DNA of 64,000 bases from Corynebacterium freneyi (GTDB lineage: Bacteria > Actinomycetota > Actinomycetes > Mycobacteriales > Mycobacteriaceae): contig NZ_CP047357.1 of NCBI RefSeq assembly GCF_030408835.1, positions 868,001 through 932,000 of the forward strand, given 5' to 3'. Numbering within the stretch: the first letter of the stretch is position 1; each line of letters opens with the position of its first letter. This document shows positions 43,606-51,417 of this stretch, one piece after another. A program made the translations under genes and the position numbers. Under the pieces are notes generated by a model that ran no database searches, had not been told where the DNA came from, and saw only the letters and a list, made by a program, of their open reading frames with translations.

Positions 43606-44370
43606 ATGTCTTCCATCGTCACCATCCCGTTCCACGGGAACCAGGTCCAGGCCGTTGATGTTGACGGCACCCCGCATGTGGTGTTCCGCCCGCTGGTCGA
43701 ATCCATCGGACTCGACTACCGCAGCCAGTCGCGCCGACTGTCCGGCAAGTCCTGGGCAGGCATGGTCAAGATGACCATCCCTTCGAAGGGAGGGCCGCAG
43801 GAGACGACCGTCATTGATGTTCGGACTCTCACGATGTGGCTCGCCACCATCGACGAGAACCGAGTGTCCGATGAGGCCCGCCCGCTCGTGGTCGCGTACC
43901 AGGCGGAGATCGCCGACGTCATCGAGTCGTACTGGACGCAGGGCGGAGCGATCAACCCCCGCGCCGACGAGCACCAGATGAACGCCCTCATCTTCCAGGC
44001 CCGCGCCCAGATGGAACTCGCCCAGGCCGCACGCGGCCTGATCCACCCCGACCACCTCGAAGCCCGCGCCCGCATCATCCTCGCCCGCGGACTCGGCGAA
44101 GCCTCCGAACTCGACCCCGCGTCGCGCCCCCTGTACGCACAGGAATTCCTCAAGGAAAAGAACCTGTCGAAGAAGCAGATGGCCGCGAAGGCCGGCGTGT
44201 TCGGCAAGCGGCTGAAGAAGGCCTACGTCGAGAAGCATGGGCGGGAGCCGGAGAAGTACGACCTCAACGTCTCCAACGGGCAGGTGAGGCGGGTCAACGG
44301 CTACACGGAGGCCGACCGGCCCCTGATGGAGAAGGTTTGGGACACCTACTTCGCCGAGGTGCCCGCGTGA
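43606..44370 (+). CDS. Phage antirepressor (P22_AR_N type)
   Basis: A 254-residue protein. The N-terminal domain (VTIPFHGNQVQAVDVDG, VVFRPLVESIGLDYRSQSRR, LSGKSWAGMVKMTIPSKGG) is the P22 antirepressor N-domain, followed by MWLATIDENRVSDEARPLVV. The C-terminal half is helical with KKQMAAKAGVFGKRLKKAYV, a DNA- or repressor-binding module. It would inactivate a repressor to promote lytic growth. ATG 43606 is preceded by AAGGAG. Confidence 0.9.
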   Translation: MSSIVTIPFHGNQVQAVDVDGTPHVVFRPLVESIGLDYRSQSRRLSGKSWAGMVKMTIPSKGGPQETTVIDVRTLTMWLATIDENRVSDEARPLVVAYQAEIADVIESYWTQGGAINPRADEHQMNALIFQARAQMELAQAARGLIHPDHLEARARIILARGLGEASELDPASRPLYAQEFLKEKNLSKKQMAAKAGVFGKRLKKAYVEKHGREPEKYDLNVSNGQVRRVNGYTEADRPLMEKVWDTYFAEVPA

Positions 44371-44479
44371 TGGTGGGCGAATCGTCACTGTGACGTTTTT
44401 GGCCTAGGCCCGGGTATTGGCGGGCGTGGGGATTCGATGGCCCCGCTAGGCACTGACCGGCCGATGGTGGCCGGGGTGA

Positions 44480-44491
44480 TGTTTGAGAACT
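44480..44491 (+). promoter_or_regulatory. boxA / rRNA-leader-like motif
   Basis: TGTTTGAGAACT followed by GAATAG closely resembles the conserved antitermination leader found before 16S rRNA genes in actinobacteria. No rRNA follows. In a phage leader it may load the host NusB/NusE antitermination complex. Resemblance is from memory of the motif. Confidence 0.4.
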
Positions 44492-44631
44492 GAATAGAGG
44501 AGAGCGCTGGCGCGATTTACCGCGGCTATTGGCCCCCTGAACTGCACCAAGGGTGGCACGCGGTGGGCGTTGGAACCGTCCCGAGGGTCGCGCCCGGGAC
44601 GTGGTAACCGTCAGCGCGAACACAAATCCAA

Positions 44632-44691
44632 GCCCGCGCATTGGGCCCCACGCGGGAGTGGGGCGCGGTTCGAGTCCGCACGCGGGCACCA
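44632..44691 (+). ncRNA. tRNA-like 3' half with T-arm, acceptor stem and encoded CCA
   Basis: GCCCGCG (44632-44638) pairs perfectly with CGCGGGC (44681-44687), followed by ACCA. Between them is a T-arm: CGCGG-TTCGAGT-CCGCA (44664-44680), with the invariant TTCGA loop. Only 25 bases remain for D and anticodon arms; they form a CCCAC/GTGGG hairpin instead. It is too short for a normal tRNA, and no alternative 5' acceptor upstream pairs fully. It may be a decayed tRNA or a tRNA-mimicking RNA end. Confidence 0.4.
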
Positions 44692-44939
44692 GGGGCGGGG
44701 CTTCCCCAAGTCAGGAGCCCTCCTGGTTCACCCCGGCTCACTAGGCGCAACCCGCGCCACCGGGCCCCCGCCCCTCCAATCGTGCGTCAAGCGGGAAGTT
44801 CGACCCCGTCAAGCAAGCCACCACAGGCCCCTTCCCCCTTTCTGCGAGGGGCCGGCACGCTGCGCACACCAAACCAAGAAGAAGCCCCGCACCGGTGCCA
44901 CGGCGCGGGGCGATCGATTCCCTACCAAAGGAGATCACC

Positions 44940-45116
44940 GTGAATCCTACCATTCTCGCCGGGCTGCCCGGCACGATCACCGCTCGCCCCGGCGGGTACG
45001 TCGCCGTCCACCCCGCCGGGCACACGAGCCACGGGCCGCTTCCGACCATGGCCGACGCCGTCGACGCCCTCGACCACCTCACCCGCACCGGCATGTGGCC
45101 GGAGGTGGCGGCATGA
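44940..45116 (+). CDS. Small phage early protein
   Basis: A 58-residue protein starting GTG 44940 after AAAGGAGATCACC, a strong ribosome site. The sequence (LPGTITARPGGYVAVHPAGH, then MADAVDALDHLTRTG) has no known motif. First gene of the early operon; stop overlaps the next ATG (ATGA). Confidence 0.65.
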   Translation: MNPTILAGLPGTITARPGGYVAVHPAGHTSHGPLPTMADAVDALDHLTRTGMWPEVAA

Positions 45117-45271
45117 GCAACATGTTCCGCCCCGACCCGGAGACGCTGCAATGGGTGCACGACCTGCTCCGCCGGTACGAGTACCCGGGTGAGCCCGCCG
45201 CATCGCTGACCCGCGCCCGCCGCATCATCCGCGACCAAGCCGACACCTACGGAATCGAGGTCACCGAATGA
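45113..45271 (+). CDS. Small phage early protein
   Basis: A 52-residue protein beginning MSNMFRPDPETLQWVHDLLR with Arg-rich helical C-terminus (RARRIIRDQADTYG). ATGA overlaps on both sides lock it into the early operon. Function not recognised. Confidence 0.6.
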   Translation: MSNMFRPDPETLQWVHDLLRRYEYPGEPAASLTRARRIIRDQADTYGIEVTE

Positions 45272-45489
45272 GGCCTTCGACTGATGAGCGGGTCGCCGTG
45301 AAGATCGACGGCCTCGTGCAGCAGGCGCTCCCGGCTCTGCATGACGCCGCGTGCCTCGGTATCGACGGCCCCCGCGCTGATCACATCCGCGCCGTCATCA
45401 CGGCGCACCTCACCGCCCTGCCGGGCATCGTCACCGCCACGCGGGACGACACCACCGGCTGGGCCGACGACTTCTACCAGGAGGACTGA
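45268..45489 (+). CDS. Small phage early protein
   Basis: A 73-residue acidic protein with helices DERVAVKIDGLVQQALPALH and IRAVITAHLTALPGI; it ends GWADDFYQED. Starts with ATGA overlap of the preceding stop. No family recognised. Confidence 0.6.
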   Translation: MRPSTDERVAVKIDGLVQQALPALHDAACLGIDGPRADHIRAVITAHLTALPGIVTATRDDTTGWADDFYQED

Positions 45490-45490
45490 C

Positions 45491-45682
45491 ATGGCCACGA
45501 TTGAGCCGTACATGACCGGCCCCGAAATCTGCGAGTACCTGCGGATCGACTCCTCCCAGCTGTCCCGCATGGCCCGCCGGGAGACAAACCGGTTGCCCGC
45601 CACCAAGCACCTCGGCATGGGCTGGCGCGCCCGCCGCACCGACCTCGACGAATGGATGACCCGCCAGGAGGTGGCGGCGTGA
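45491..45682 (+). CDS. Excisionase-like HTH protein
   Basis: A 63-residue protein: MTGPEICEYLRIDSSQLSRM then RLPATKHLGMGWRARRTDLD is a MerR/Xis-type winged HTH. It may be the recombination directionality factor for the integrase or a small regulator; another Xis-like gene lies at 52933. Starts 1 base after the preceding stop. Confidence 0.7.
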   Translation: MATIEPYMTGPEICEYLRIDSSQLSRMARRETNRLPATKHLGMGWRARRTDLDEWMTRQEVAA

Positions 45683-45876
45683 ATCGGCACGAGATCACCG
45701 AGGACGACCTGGCCCTGGCCTACGCGGTGGGTGTGATGGAGCGGCCCCGCCCGCCGCGCTGGTGGACGATCACCAAGATCGTCGTCGCCACGATCATTGC
45801 GTGCGCGGTTGTGCTGTGGATCGGCCACCAAGCCGACCAGCACCTCCGCGCGGCCTTGGATGCGGGGTGGGGATGA
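45679..45876 (+). CDS. Small membrane protein
   Basis: A 65-residue protein with one membrane helix (TITKIVVATIIACAVVLWIG) and a hydrophilic N-terminus beginning VNRHEITEDDLALAYAVGVM. GTG start overlaps the preceding stop (GTGA). Function unknown. Confidence 0.6.
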   Translation: MNRHEITEDDLALAYAVGVMERPRPPRWWTITKIVVATIIACAVVLWIGHQADQHLRAALDAGWG

Positions 45877-46823
45877 TGACCACCACCCCGACCCCGACGT
45901 CCCTGTGCGTCGTCCGCCAACCGGCGAAGCCAGGCACCGACGAATGGGCTCGCCTGGTCACCGCGTCGAAAGTCGCCGGCATCGTCGGCGAAAGCCACTG
46001 GGCCACCCCCTACAGCGTGTGGAACACCATGAACGGCATCCGCATCGACGAGCCCGGCATGGAAGACCGGTTCCTCACCGGCCACGCCATGGAGCACGCC
46101 CTGGCGTACTGGTGGGCCGAGCGCAATCCCGAGTGGCGTCTGTCGCGCGGAGAGGTGCAGGTGCAGAATCCGCACCTCGGGTTCGACAACGCGGCGACGC
46201 TCGACCGGGTAGCCACCATGGTCAACCGCTCCCGCGGGCCCCGGTTTTCCAGGTGTGTGCAGTTCAAGACGGTGCGGGACTGGGAGGAATTCCAGAACCT
46301 CACCGCCGAGACGCTGCCGGTGGACTGGCTGATCCAGGAGACCTGGGAAATGCTGATCTCCGGCCTGACCCAGTACCCGGCGATCATCGTCGTCGCCGGA
46401 CCGTACTACGAGTGGCGCGAATTCGAGGTGCCGTACGTGGCCGACTTCGCCGCGGACCTCGTCGCCAGCGTCCACGCGTTCATCGCGACGCTCGACGGGC
46501 AACCGCCGACGCCGACGGCGCCGAATGACTACCGCATCGCGAAGCTCCGGCACCCGGACATTGACGACGACGCCGCCCCGGTGGCCGTCGACGCTGATCT
46601 CGCCGCCGCGTGGGATCGGGCGAAAACCGCGTCGAAGGACGCCTCCGCCGCCAAACGCGCCGCAGACAAGGACGCGGAGATCGCCGGAGCGCGGCTGCTG
46701 GAGGAGATGGGCCGCGCGGCCGTCGCCATCGACCCCGATGGGCATGTCCTCGCCAAGCGCGTCGCTACGAAACGAGGCGTGCAGCTGCGGCACGTGCCGC
46801 TGCCGAAGGCGGTGGCGGCGTGA
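45873..46823 (+). CDS. YqaJ-type phage exonuclease (lambda Exo/RecE fold)
   Basis: A 316-residue nuclease. Motifs: ARLVTASKVAGIVGESHWAT at the N-terminus, FLTGHAMEHALAYWWAE (catalytic Glu helix), NAATLDRVATM (catalytic Asp strand) and CVQFKTVRDWEEF (Gln-x-Lys). The C-terminal third is a charged coiled coil (AAAWDRAKTASKDASAAKRA). It digests dsDNA ends to make ssDNA for the RecT-like annealing protein encoded 1 kb downstream. ATGA overlap fixes the start. Confidence 0.85.
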   Translation: MMTTTPTPTSLCVVRQPAKPGTDEWARLVTASKVAGIVGESHWATPYSVWNTMNGIRIDEPGMEDRFLTGHAMEHALAYWWAERNPEWRLSRGEVQVQNPHLGFDNAATLDRVATMVNRSRGPRFSRCVQFKTVRDWEEFQNLTAETLPVDWLIQETWEMLISGLTQYPAIIVVAGPYYEWREFEVPYVADFAADLVASVHAFIATLDGQPPTPTAPNDYRIAKLRHPDIDDDAAPVAVDADLAAAWDRAKTASKDASAAKRAADKDAEIAGARLLEEMGRAAVAIDPDGHVLAKRVATKRGVQLRHVPLPKAVAA

Positions 46824-47050
46824 CGACGAATCCGCAGATCCTCGATGGCGTGTGGCGCATCTACACCGCTGTCGGTGAGCCGGTCGTGCACCCGTCGCTG
46901 CTCGGCTCCCTGCGCCGGGGCGGGTGGGTGCAGATGTCCGGCCCCATCCGCCTGACCGAGAAGGGACGTCAGCTCGTGCAGTCCCTGGAAGCGGCGCACA
47001 CCAAGTGCGGTATGCCGCTGCCGGCGGGCCGCACGGGAGGTGACGTCTGA
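46820..47050 (+). CDS. Small winged-helix-like phage protein
   Basis: A 76-residue protein: LDGVWRIYTAVGEPVVHPSL, LGSLRRGGWVQMSGPIRLTE and KGRQLVQSLEAA suggest a winged helix. GTGA overlap with the exonuclease stop. Function unknown. Confidence 0.55.
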   Translation: MTTNPQILDGVWRIYTAVGEPVVHPSLLGSLRRGGWVQMSGPIRLTEKGRQLVQSLEAAHTKCGMPLPAGRTGGDV

Positions 47051-47448
47051 TGGGCCGAAAGATCCGCGAGGGACACCACGCCCTCCGCGCCCGGTCGCGC
47101 GGTGATGCGCTGCGCAAGCTGGGTAATCCGCTGCCGGGCACGTTCGTGCGGGTGGAGCCGCAGCTGGCTGTGTACGCGGCGACGGTGTTTCCGCTGGCGG
47201 CGGCCGCGTTCAGCGACGACCAGGTCGACGCCGTGCTTCATGCGGTGCTCCCGCACCGCGCGGACTGGCAGATCATCCGCAAGCAGGGCGGGGCGATCCG
47301 CGAGGTGCGGATTGCGCTGCAGGACGGGTCGTACCACCGCGCCAGGCCGGGGGACGTACTGATCACCACCAGCAACCGCGACCGCTTCGCAGTGCTGCCC
47401 CCGGAGGTCGCCGCGACGTTGCTGACCCGCACCCCGATCACCAGCTAG
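47050..47448 (+). CDS. Phage protein of unknown function
   Basis: A 132-residue protein: basic N-terminus (MGRKIREGHHALRARSRGDA), then a hydrophobic and helical middle (QLAVYAATVFPLAAAAFSDD) and a beta-rich C-terminal part (YHRARPGDVLITTSNRDRFA). TGATG-type coupling to the preceding gene. Not recognised. Confidence 0.6.
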   Translation: MGRKIREGHHALRARSRGDALRKLGNPLPGTFVRVEPQLAVYAATVFPLAAAAFSDDQVDAVLHAVLPHRADWQIIRKQGGAIREVRIALQDGSYHRARPGDVLITTSNRDRFAVLPPEVAATLLTRTPITS

Positions 47449-47456
47449 GAGCCCCC

Positions 47457-47675
47457 GTGACCGTCATCAAAGCCGCGGTTGCCCTGCACCAGGCGTACGA
47501 GAAGCGCCAGCAGCGCCGCAACCCGTTCTACACGCCCCGAAGGTGGGAGCAGCTGGACGACGCCAGCCAGGTCGAGCACCTGGGCATTGCCGAAGCCGTC
47601 GCCCACGGCCGCACCCAGTACCAGGACAAGCGCATTCCGACGTGGGTGCGCGACGTCATCAAGGAGCACCTGTGA
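47457..47675 (+). CDS. Small basic phage protein
   Basis: A 72-residue protein starting GTG 47457 after TAGGAG. The sequence AAVALHQAYEKRQQRRNPFY, TPRRWEQLDDASQVEHLGIA shows a helical, basic protein without a known motif. Confidence 0.6.
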   Translation: MTVIKAAVALHQAYEKRQQRRNPFYTPRRWEQLDDASQVEHLGIAEAVAHGRTQYQDKRIPTWVRDVIKEHL

Positions 47676-47818
47676 CCGAAGACCCGCGGTTCCCCCGCGA
47701 CTACAAGCGCCTGCATGGCGCGCCGTTTGACGACGATCCGGGTCCGTGGCCGTACCTCATCGTCGTCGCCGTCGGCGTCATCGCCGCACTGGCAATCCTC
47801 ATCACCACCTACATCTAG
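47672..47818 (+). CDS. Small membrane protein
   Basis: A 48-residue protein: polar VTEDPRFPRDYKRLHGAPFD then membrane helix PYLIVVAVGVIAALAILITT. GTG start overlaps the preceding stop. Function unknown; similar layout to the peptide at 45679. Confidence 0.6.
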   Translation: MTEDPRFPRDYKRLHGAPFDDDPGPWPYLIVVAVGVIAALAILITTYI

Positions 47819-47827
47819 GAGACCACC

Positions 47828-48751
47828 ATGACCACCCCGAACGTCCCCGACACCGCCCACCAGGGCGAAGCTATGCCCCTGACCACCCCGTCCAGCTCGC
47901 AGGCCCTGGCTTCCCTCAAGGAGCAGGCCGAAGCGATGGGCGCGGCGATGCAGGTCGCCGAGGCGATGTGCTCCACCGAGCTCGTCCCCAAGCAGTACCG
48001 CGGCAAGCCCCACGACGGCGCGGCCGCCATCCTCTACGGCGCCGAGCTCGGCCTCAACGCGATCCAGTCGCTGCAGCAGGTCATGGTCATCAACGGCAAG
48101 CCCGGCGTCGAGGCCCGCACCATGGTCGGCCTGCTCCGTGCCCACGGCTACCGCTTCGACGTCACCGAGAACACCGACACCGCCGTCACCGTCGTCGGCA
48201 CCGCCCCGACCGGCGAGACGTACACCGCCCGGTGGACCATCGACATGGCCCAGCAGGCCGGGTACACGAAGAACAGCCTGTACAAGCAGATTCCCGCGGC
48301 GATGCTCTACGCCAAGTCCGCCACCGAGGTCTGCCGCCGCCTCGGGTCGCACATCCTGTCCGGCATCGCCTACAGCGTCGAGGAGCTCCGCCTGTCTGAG
48401 CCCGTCCAGGCGCAGGCGACGCGCGCGGACCGGCCGACCGCCGGCGGTGGTGCGGTGTCGGCGATTGAGGCTGCTCGCAGCCGCATGCACGCCCGCCAGG
48501 ACGAGCAGGCCCCCGTCGACGTGTCCGAGATGCAGGAAGCCCCGGCCGTCGACGCGCAGGCCGTCATCGACGGCAACGCGATGCTCCGCGAGCTCCTCGA
48601 CGGGCTGGTCGCGTCGCGATCCGAGGAGGAGATGCAGACCAAGGTCGGCGCGCACGTGTCGAAGCTCGGCGACGACGAGGCCGCACTTGCGGTGCTTCGT
48701 GAGGCGTGGACCGAGCGGGCCGCCGAGATCGCCGCGGAGGTGCAGCAGTAA
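47828..48751 (+). CDS. recT: RecT-like single-strand annealing recombinase
   Basis: A 307-residue protein. The core (about 25-200) contains [40 protein letters not shown] and [20 protein letters not shown], the pattern seen in actinophage RecT-family proteins. The C-terminal 100 residues are helical and acidic. It is placed between the YqaJ exonuclease and SSB, completing a Red-like recombination cassette. The assignment rests on this pattern and on context. Confidence 0.8.
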   Translation: MTTPNVPDTAHQGEAMPLTTPSSSQALASLKEQAEAMGAAMQVAEAMCSTELVPKQYRGKPHDGAAAILYGAELGLNAIQSLQQVMVINGKPGVEARTMVGLLRAHGYRFDVTENTDTAVTVVGTAPTGETYTARWTIDMAQQAGYTKNSLYKQIPAAMLYAKSATEVCRRLGSHILSGIAYSVEELRLSEPVQAQATRADRPTAGGGAVSAIEAARSRMHARQDEQAPVDVSEMQEAPAVDAQAVIDGNAMLRELLDGLVASRSEEEMQTKVGAHVSKLGDDEAALAVLREAWTERAAEIAAEVQQ

Positions 48752-49215
48752 TGGCGCAGGGAGACACTCCGATCACGCTGGTCGGCAACGTCGTCTCTGA
48801 TCCGGAGCTGCGCTACACCCCGTCGGGTGCAGCGGTGGCGAACTTCCGCGTGGCGTCGACGCCCCGGGTGTTCAACCGCGACGCCAACCAGTGGGAGGAC
48901 GGCGACGCGGTGTTCCTGACCTGCAACGTCTGGAAAGAACAGGCGGAAAACGTCATGGAAACGCTGGTCAAGGGCATGCGCGTCATCGTCACCGGCACGC
49001 TGCATCAGAGGTCGTACGAAACCCGCGAGGGGCAGCAGCGCACCGTCTACGAGATCAAGGACGCCGAGGTCGGTCCGTCGCTGAAGTTCGCCACGGCGCA
49101 GGTGATCCGCAACCCGCGCGGCGGTGGCGGGCGCCCGGCCGGTGGGCAGGCAACCCGCCCGGATCCGTGGGCGTCGTCCAAGCCCAACAATGACGGCGAC
49201 CAGCCGCCGTGGTGA
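48751..49215 (+). CDS. ssb: Single-stranded DNA-binding protein
   Basis: A 154-residue SSB. The OB fold is clear: [71 protein letters not shown] Gly/Pro-rich linker ends in GDQPPW, an acidic-aromatic tip for partner binding. TAATG overlap with recT. Confidence 0.94.
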   Translation: MAQGDTPITLVGNVVSDPELRYTPSGAAVANFRVASTPRVFNRDANQWEDGDAVFLTCNVWKEQAENVMETLVKGMRVIVTGTLHQRSYETREGQQRTVYEIKDAEVGPSLKFATAQVIRNPRGGGGRPAGGQATRPDPWASSKPNNDGDQPPW

Positions 49216-49244
49216 CCAACGACTAGTGAGAAAGGAGTCCGCCA

Positions 49245-50378
49245 GTGGCTCGTGAATATGCCCAGATCCGACTCAGCATCTGGAACGACGATGCATTTCG
49301 GGCGCTGACCCCGGCGGCGCAGTGGCTCTACTTCCTGCTGCTGACCCACCCGACGCTCACCAGCGCCGGTGTGGGGGACTGGCGGCCCAACCGTCTCGCC
49401 GCGCTCGCCCAGGGTCATGACGTGGAGGTGGTGGAAAACGCCGGCGCCGAGCTGGCCCATCACCTGTACGTCGTCATCGACCAGGAGACCGAGGAGTATC
49501 TGGTGAGGTCGTTCCACCGCAATGACGATCTCCTCAAGATGCCGAACATGGCCACCGCCGCTGCACGCGCCGCGGCGGAGGTTGCGTCGGCGGGGATCCG
49601 TGGGGTCCTCGTGCATGAGCTGAATCGGCTCAAGCGGGAGCGTCCGGGGATGAAGGGGTGGGGGTCGCAGGAGCTGTCGGAGTTGATGGCCGGGGACTCG
49701 ATTGACCCTTCGGTTTACCCATGCTGGAACCCATCGGTTAAGGGTTCCGGCAACCCTTCGGTTAACCCTTCCCCGAGCCCTTCCGTTAAGGGTTCCGTTG
49801 ACCCTTCCGGTAACCCTTCGGTTTACCCATCGGTTAAGGGTGAAGGCATCCCTTCCGGTAACCCATCGGTTAACCCAAGCCCTTCAACAGCAACAGCAAC
49901 AGCAACACCCAACACACAACTCTCAACCTTGGGGGGAAAGGTGGTCGGGAACGTTACTGGGGGAGAGGAGCCTAGTTTTTCCCCTCCCCAGATTTCTCAG
50001 ACCATCCCGGACGCGTGGCTCGACGACCCCGGCGCCGCGAGATGCGCGACGCACATCGGCGACCCATTCCCCCCGCCGTGCGGTGGGTGCGCCGACGCCC
50101 GCAAAACCGCCGAACGCGCCTCCTGGGCACGGGCCACCGAACGCCGGCAAGCCGCCGAAGCCCGCCGCACCGCCATCGACGGCTGCGAGCTGTGCGACGA
50201 CGGCGGGTGGATCCTCGACGTCCAGCCGGTGACCCGCTGCACCCACGACCCCGACCGCAACTCCGAGATCGTCATGCAGCAGATCACCGAACGTGAGGAG
50301 AGGGAGCGCGCCGCGCAGGAGGCCCGCGAAATCGCGCGAAAAGCCGCCGCAGACGCCCGAGAAAGGCGCACAGCATGA
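49245..50378 (+). CDS. Phage replication initiator with embedded origin and zinc-binding C-terminus
   Basis: A 377-residue protein. Residues 1-110 form a winged-helix initiator-like domain (YAQIRLSIWNDDAFRALTPA, AQWLYFLLLTHPTLTSAGVG, DWRPNRLAALAQG). Residues 154-211 are a repetitive Asn-Pro-Ser-Val-Lys-Gly segment encoded by nine DNA repeats. Then come a Thr/Ala run and a C-terminal domain with CATH, CGGC, CELC and CTHD (about 265-335), a likely zinc site, ending in a charged helix. The layout (HTH, origin repeats inside the gene, partner-binding C-terminus) parallels lambda O. GTG 49245 has AAAGGAG upstream. Confidence 0.75.
   Translation: MAREYAQIRLSIWNDDAFRALTPAAQWLYFLLLTHPTLTSAGVGDWRPNRLAALAQGHDVEVVENAGAELAHHLYVVIDQETEEYLVRSFHRNDDLLKMPNMATAAARAAAEVASAGIRGVLVHELNRLKRERPGMKGWGSQELSELMAGDSIDPSVYPCWNPSVKGSGNPSVNPSPSPSVKGSVDPSGNPSVYPSVKGEGIPSGNPSVNPSPSTATATATPNTQLSTLGGKVVGNVTGGEEPSFSPPQISQTIPDAWLDDPGAARCATHIGDPFPPPCGGCADARKTAERASWARATERRQAAEARRTAIDGCELCDDGGWILDVQPVTRCTHDPDRNSEIVMQQITEREERERAAQEAREIARKAAADARERRTA
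49704..49876. repeat. Nine-copy iteron array, probable phage replication origin
   Basis: Nine 17-base units of consensus AACCCWTCGGTTAASSS begin at 49704, 49728, 49752, 49776, 49800, 49812, 49824, 49848 and 49860. Every step is 12 or 24 bases, so units keep reading frame and nearly one or two helix turns. They vary at a few positions, mostly the second-to-last codons. They are followed by (CAACAG)3CAAC at 49885-49906, a purine/pyrimidine-asymmetric stretch as after many iteron arrays. The repeats are seen directly; origin function is inferred from the replication gene and the lambda parallel. Confidence 0.75.
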
Positions 50379-50770
50379 CCGAGTACACCCTGTGGCTCCC
50401 ATACGCCCTACCGCCCCTCACGGCCAACCAACGCATGCACTGGCGACGCAAAGCCGACACCGTCCGCGACGTCCGCTACGCCACCAACGTCCTCGCCCGC
50501 AACGCCAAGCTCCCCCAGGGCGTCGACCACGCAACCGTCGCCCTGCACTACGTCCCCCGCGACCGACGCCGCCGCGACGCCGACAACCTCGTCCCCACCC
50601 TCAAAGCCGCCTGCGACGGACTCGTCGACGCCGGCCTCACCGCCGACGACACCCCGAACCTGATGACCAAGCACATGCCCACCATCGACCCGCCATCCCG
50701 CGAAGCCCCCGGCCCCCGAGAATCCCGCCTCTACCTCACCATCACCACGAAGGGAGAACCGCGTGCTTGA
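50375..50770 (+). CDS. rusA: RusA-family Holliday junction resolvase
   Basis: A 131-residue protein: WLPYALPPLTANQRMHWRRK at the N-terminus and RRRDADNLVPTLKAACDGLV, DAGLTADDTPNLM with the catalytic Asp residues of RusA. It resolves branched DNA before packaging. ATGA overlap with the initiator gene. Confidence 0.85.
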   Translation: MTEYTLWLPYALPPLTANQRMHWRRKADTVRDVRYATNVLARNAKLPQGVDHATVALHYVPRDRRRRDADNLVPTLKAACDGLVDAGLTADDTPNLMTKHMPTIDPPSREAPGPRESRLYLTITTKGEPRA

Positions 50771-51398
50771 CGCCACCCAGGCCGAACGCCTCGGCAGGAA
50801 CCTCGCCCTGATCGTCCGCTACGCCCCCCGCCTCAACGGCACCAAAACCCGCAGCCAAGGCGGTACCGACAACGCCGGCCGCGCCCCCAACCTCCCCGGC
50901 CCCCGCCCGCCAATGAACCTCCACCCCCTCGACCTGCAGACCGAAGCCGAGGAGATCCTCCACGGATGGCTGACCAACCTCGCCAGCGACCTCGGCCTGC
51001 CCCCCGCGTGGTTCATCGGCCCCACCCGCCACCCCGGGCACCTCGCCGCCCGCCTCGGACAAGTCGTCTCCCACGTCGCCCAACGCGAATGGGGCCCCGA
51101 CGCCGCCGACGAAATCGACCACATCACCGCCCGCATCGTCGCCTACGTCGACCCACCCAGCGACACCCCAGCCGCCCAGCCCACCGCACGCTGCATGACC
51201 CCAGAGGCCGCCGAGCAGCTCGTCACCGCCGCCCAAGCAAAAACCGTCCTCGACGGCCTCGGCTACCGGTGCACCACCGACCAAATCCGCAAGTGGCGCG
51301 AACGCGGACACATCACCCCGCAGGGCGCCACCCGCGCCGGGCGCCTGCTCTACCGCCTCGGCGACATCTCCGCCCGCCTGACCCACAAATCCGCCTAA
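50763..51398 (+). CDS. Phage DNA-binding protein, paralogue of the gene at 54692
   Basis: A 211-residue protein. The N-terminal half is helical (ILHGWLTNLASDLGL, VVSHVAQREWGPDAADEIDH). The C-terminus (VLDGLGYRCTTDQIRKWRER, GHITPQGATRAGRLLYRLGD) is a MerR/Xis-like HTH. The gene at 54692 shares both halves, pointing to duplication within the phage. GTG start overlaps rusA. Likely regulatory; role unknown. Confidence 0.65.
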   Translation: MLDATQAERLGRNLALIVRYAPRLNGTKTRSQGGTDNAGRAPNLPGPRPPMNLHPLDLQTEAEEILHGWLTNLASDLGLPPAWFIGPTRHPGHLAARLGQVVSHVAQREWGPDAADEIDHITARIVAYVDPPSDTPAAQPTARCMTPEAAEQLVTAAQAKTVLDGLGYRCTTDQIRKWRERGHITPQGATRAGRLLYRLGDISARLTHKSA

Positions 51399-51417
51399 CC
51401 ACCAGGAGGGACCCGCC

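Larger units (their letters stand above)
44371..44939 (+). other. 569-base untranslated region between antirepressor and early operon
   Basis: No convincing coding frame on either strand; the open frames here are out of keeping in composition. It contains a 13-base palindrome CGTCACTGTGACG (44383-44395) followed by five Ts, a boxA-like motif (44480-44491), a tRNA-like 3' half (44632-44691) and a hairpin GCCCCGC/GCGGGGC (44884-44911) just before the next ribosome site. It is unusually long for a gene-dense phage and probably encodes an RNA leader. Confidence 0.6.

Noticed and set aside
44500..44520. TTACCGCGGCT resembles the complement of the 16S rRNA 530-loop
   Set aside because: Only 11 exact bases, no further rRNA similarity around it; taken as chance.
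44592..44691. Full-length tRNA or tRNA-Sec ending at the CCA of 44691
   Set aside because: A 5' acceptor at 44592 pairs 6 of 7 bases, but no anticodon stem-loop can be formed between; kept only as a tRNA-like 3' half.
49885..49906. (CAACAG)n run as a CRISPR-like or microsatellite element
   Set aside because: It is a short in-frame Thr-Ala repeat beside the iterons; there are no spacers.
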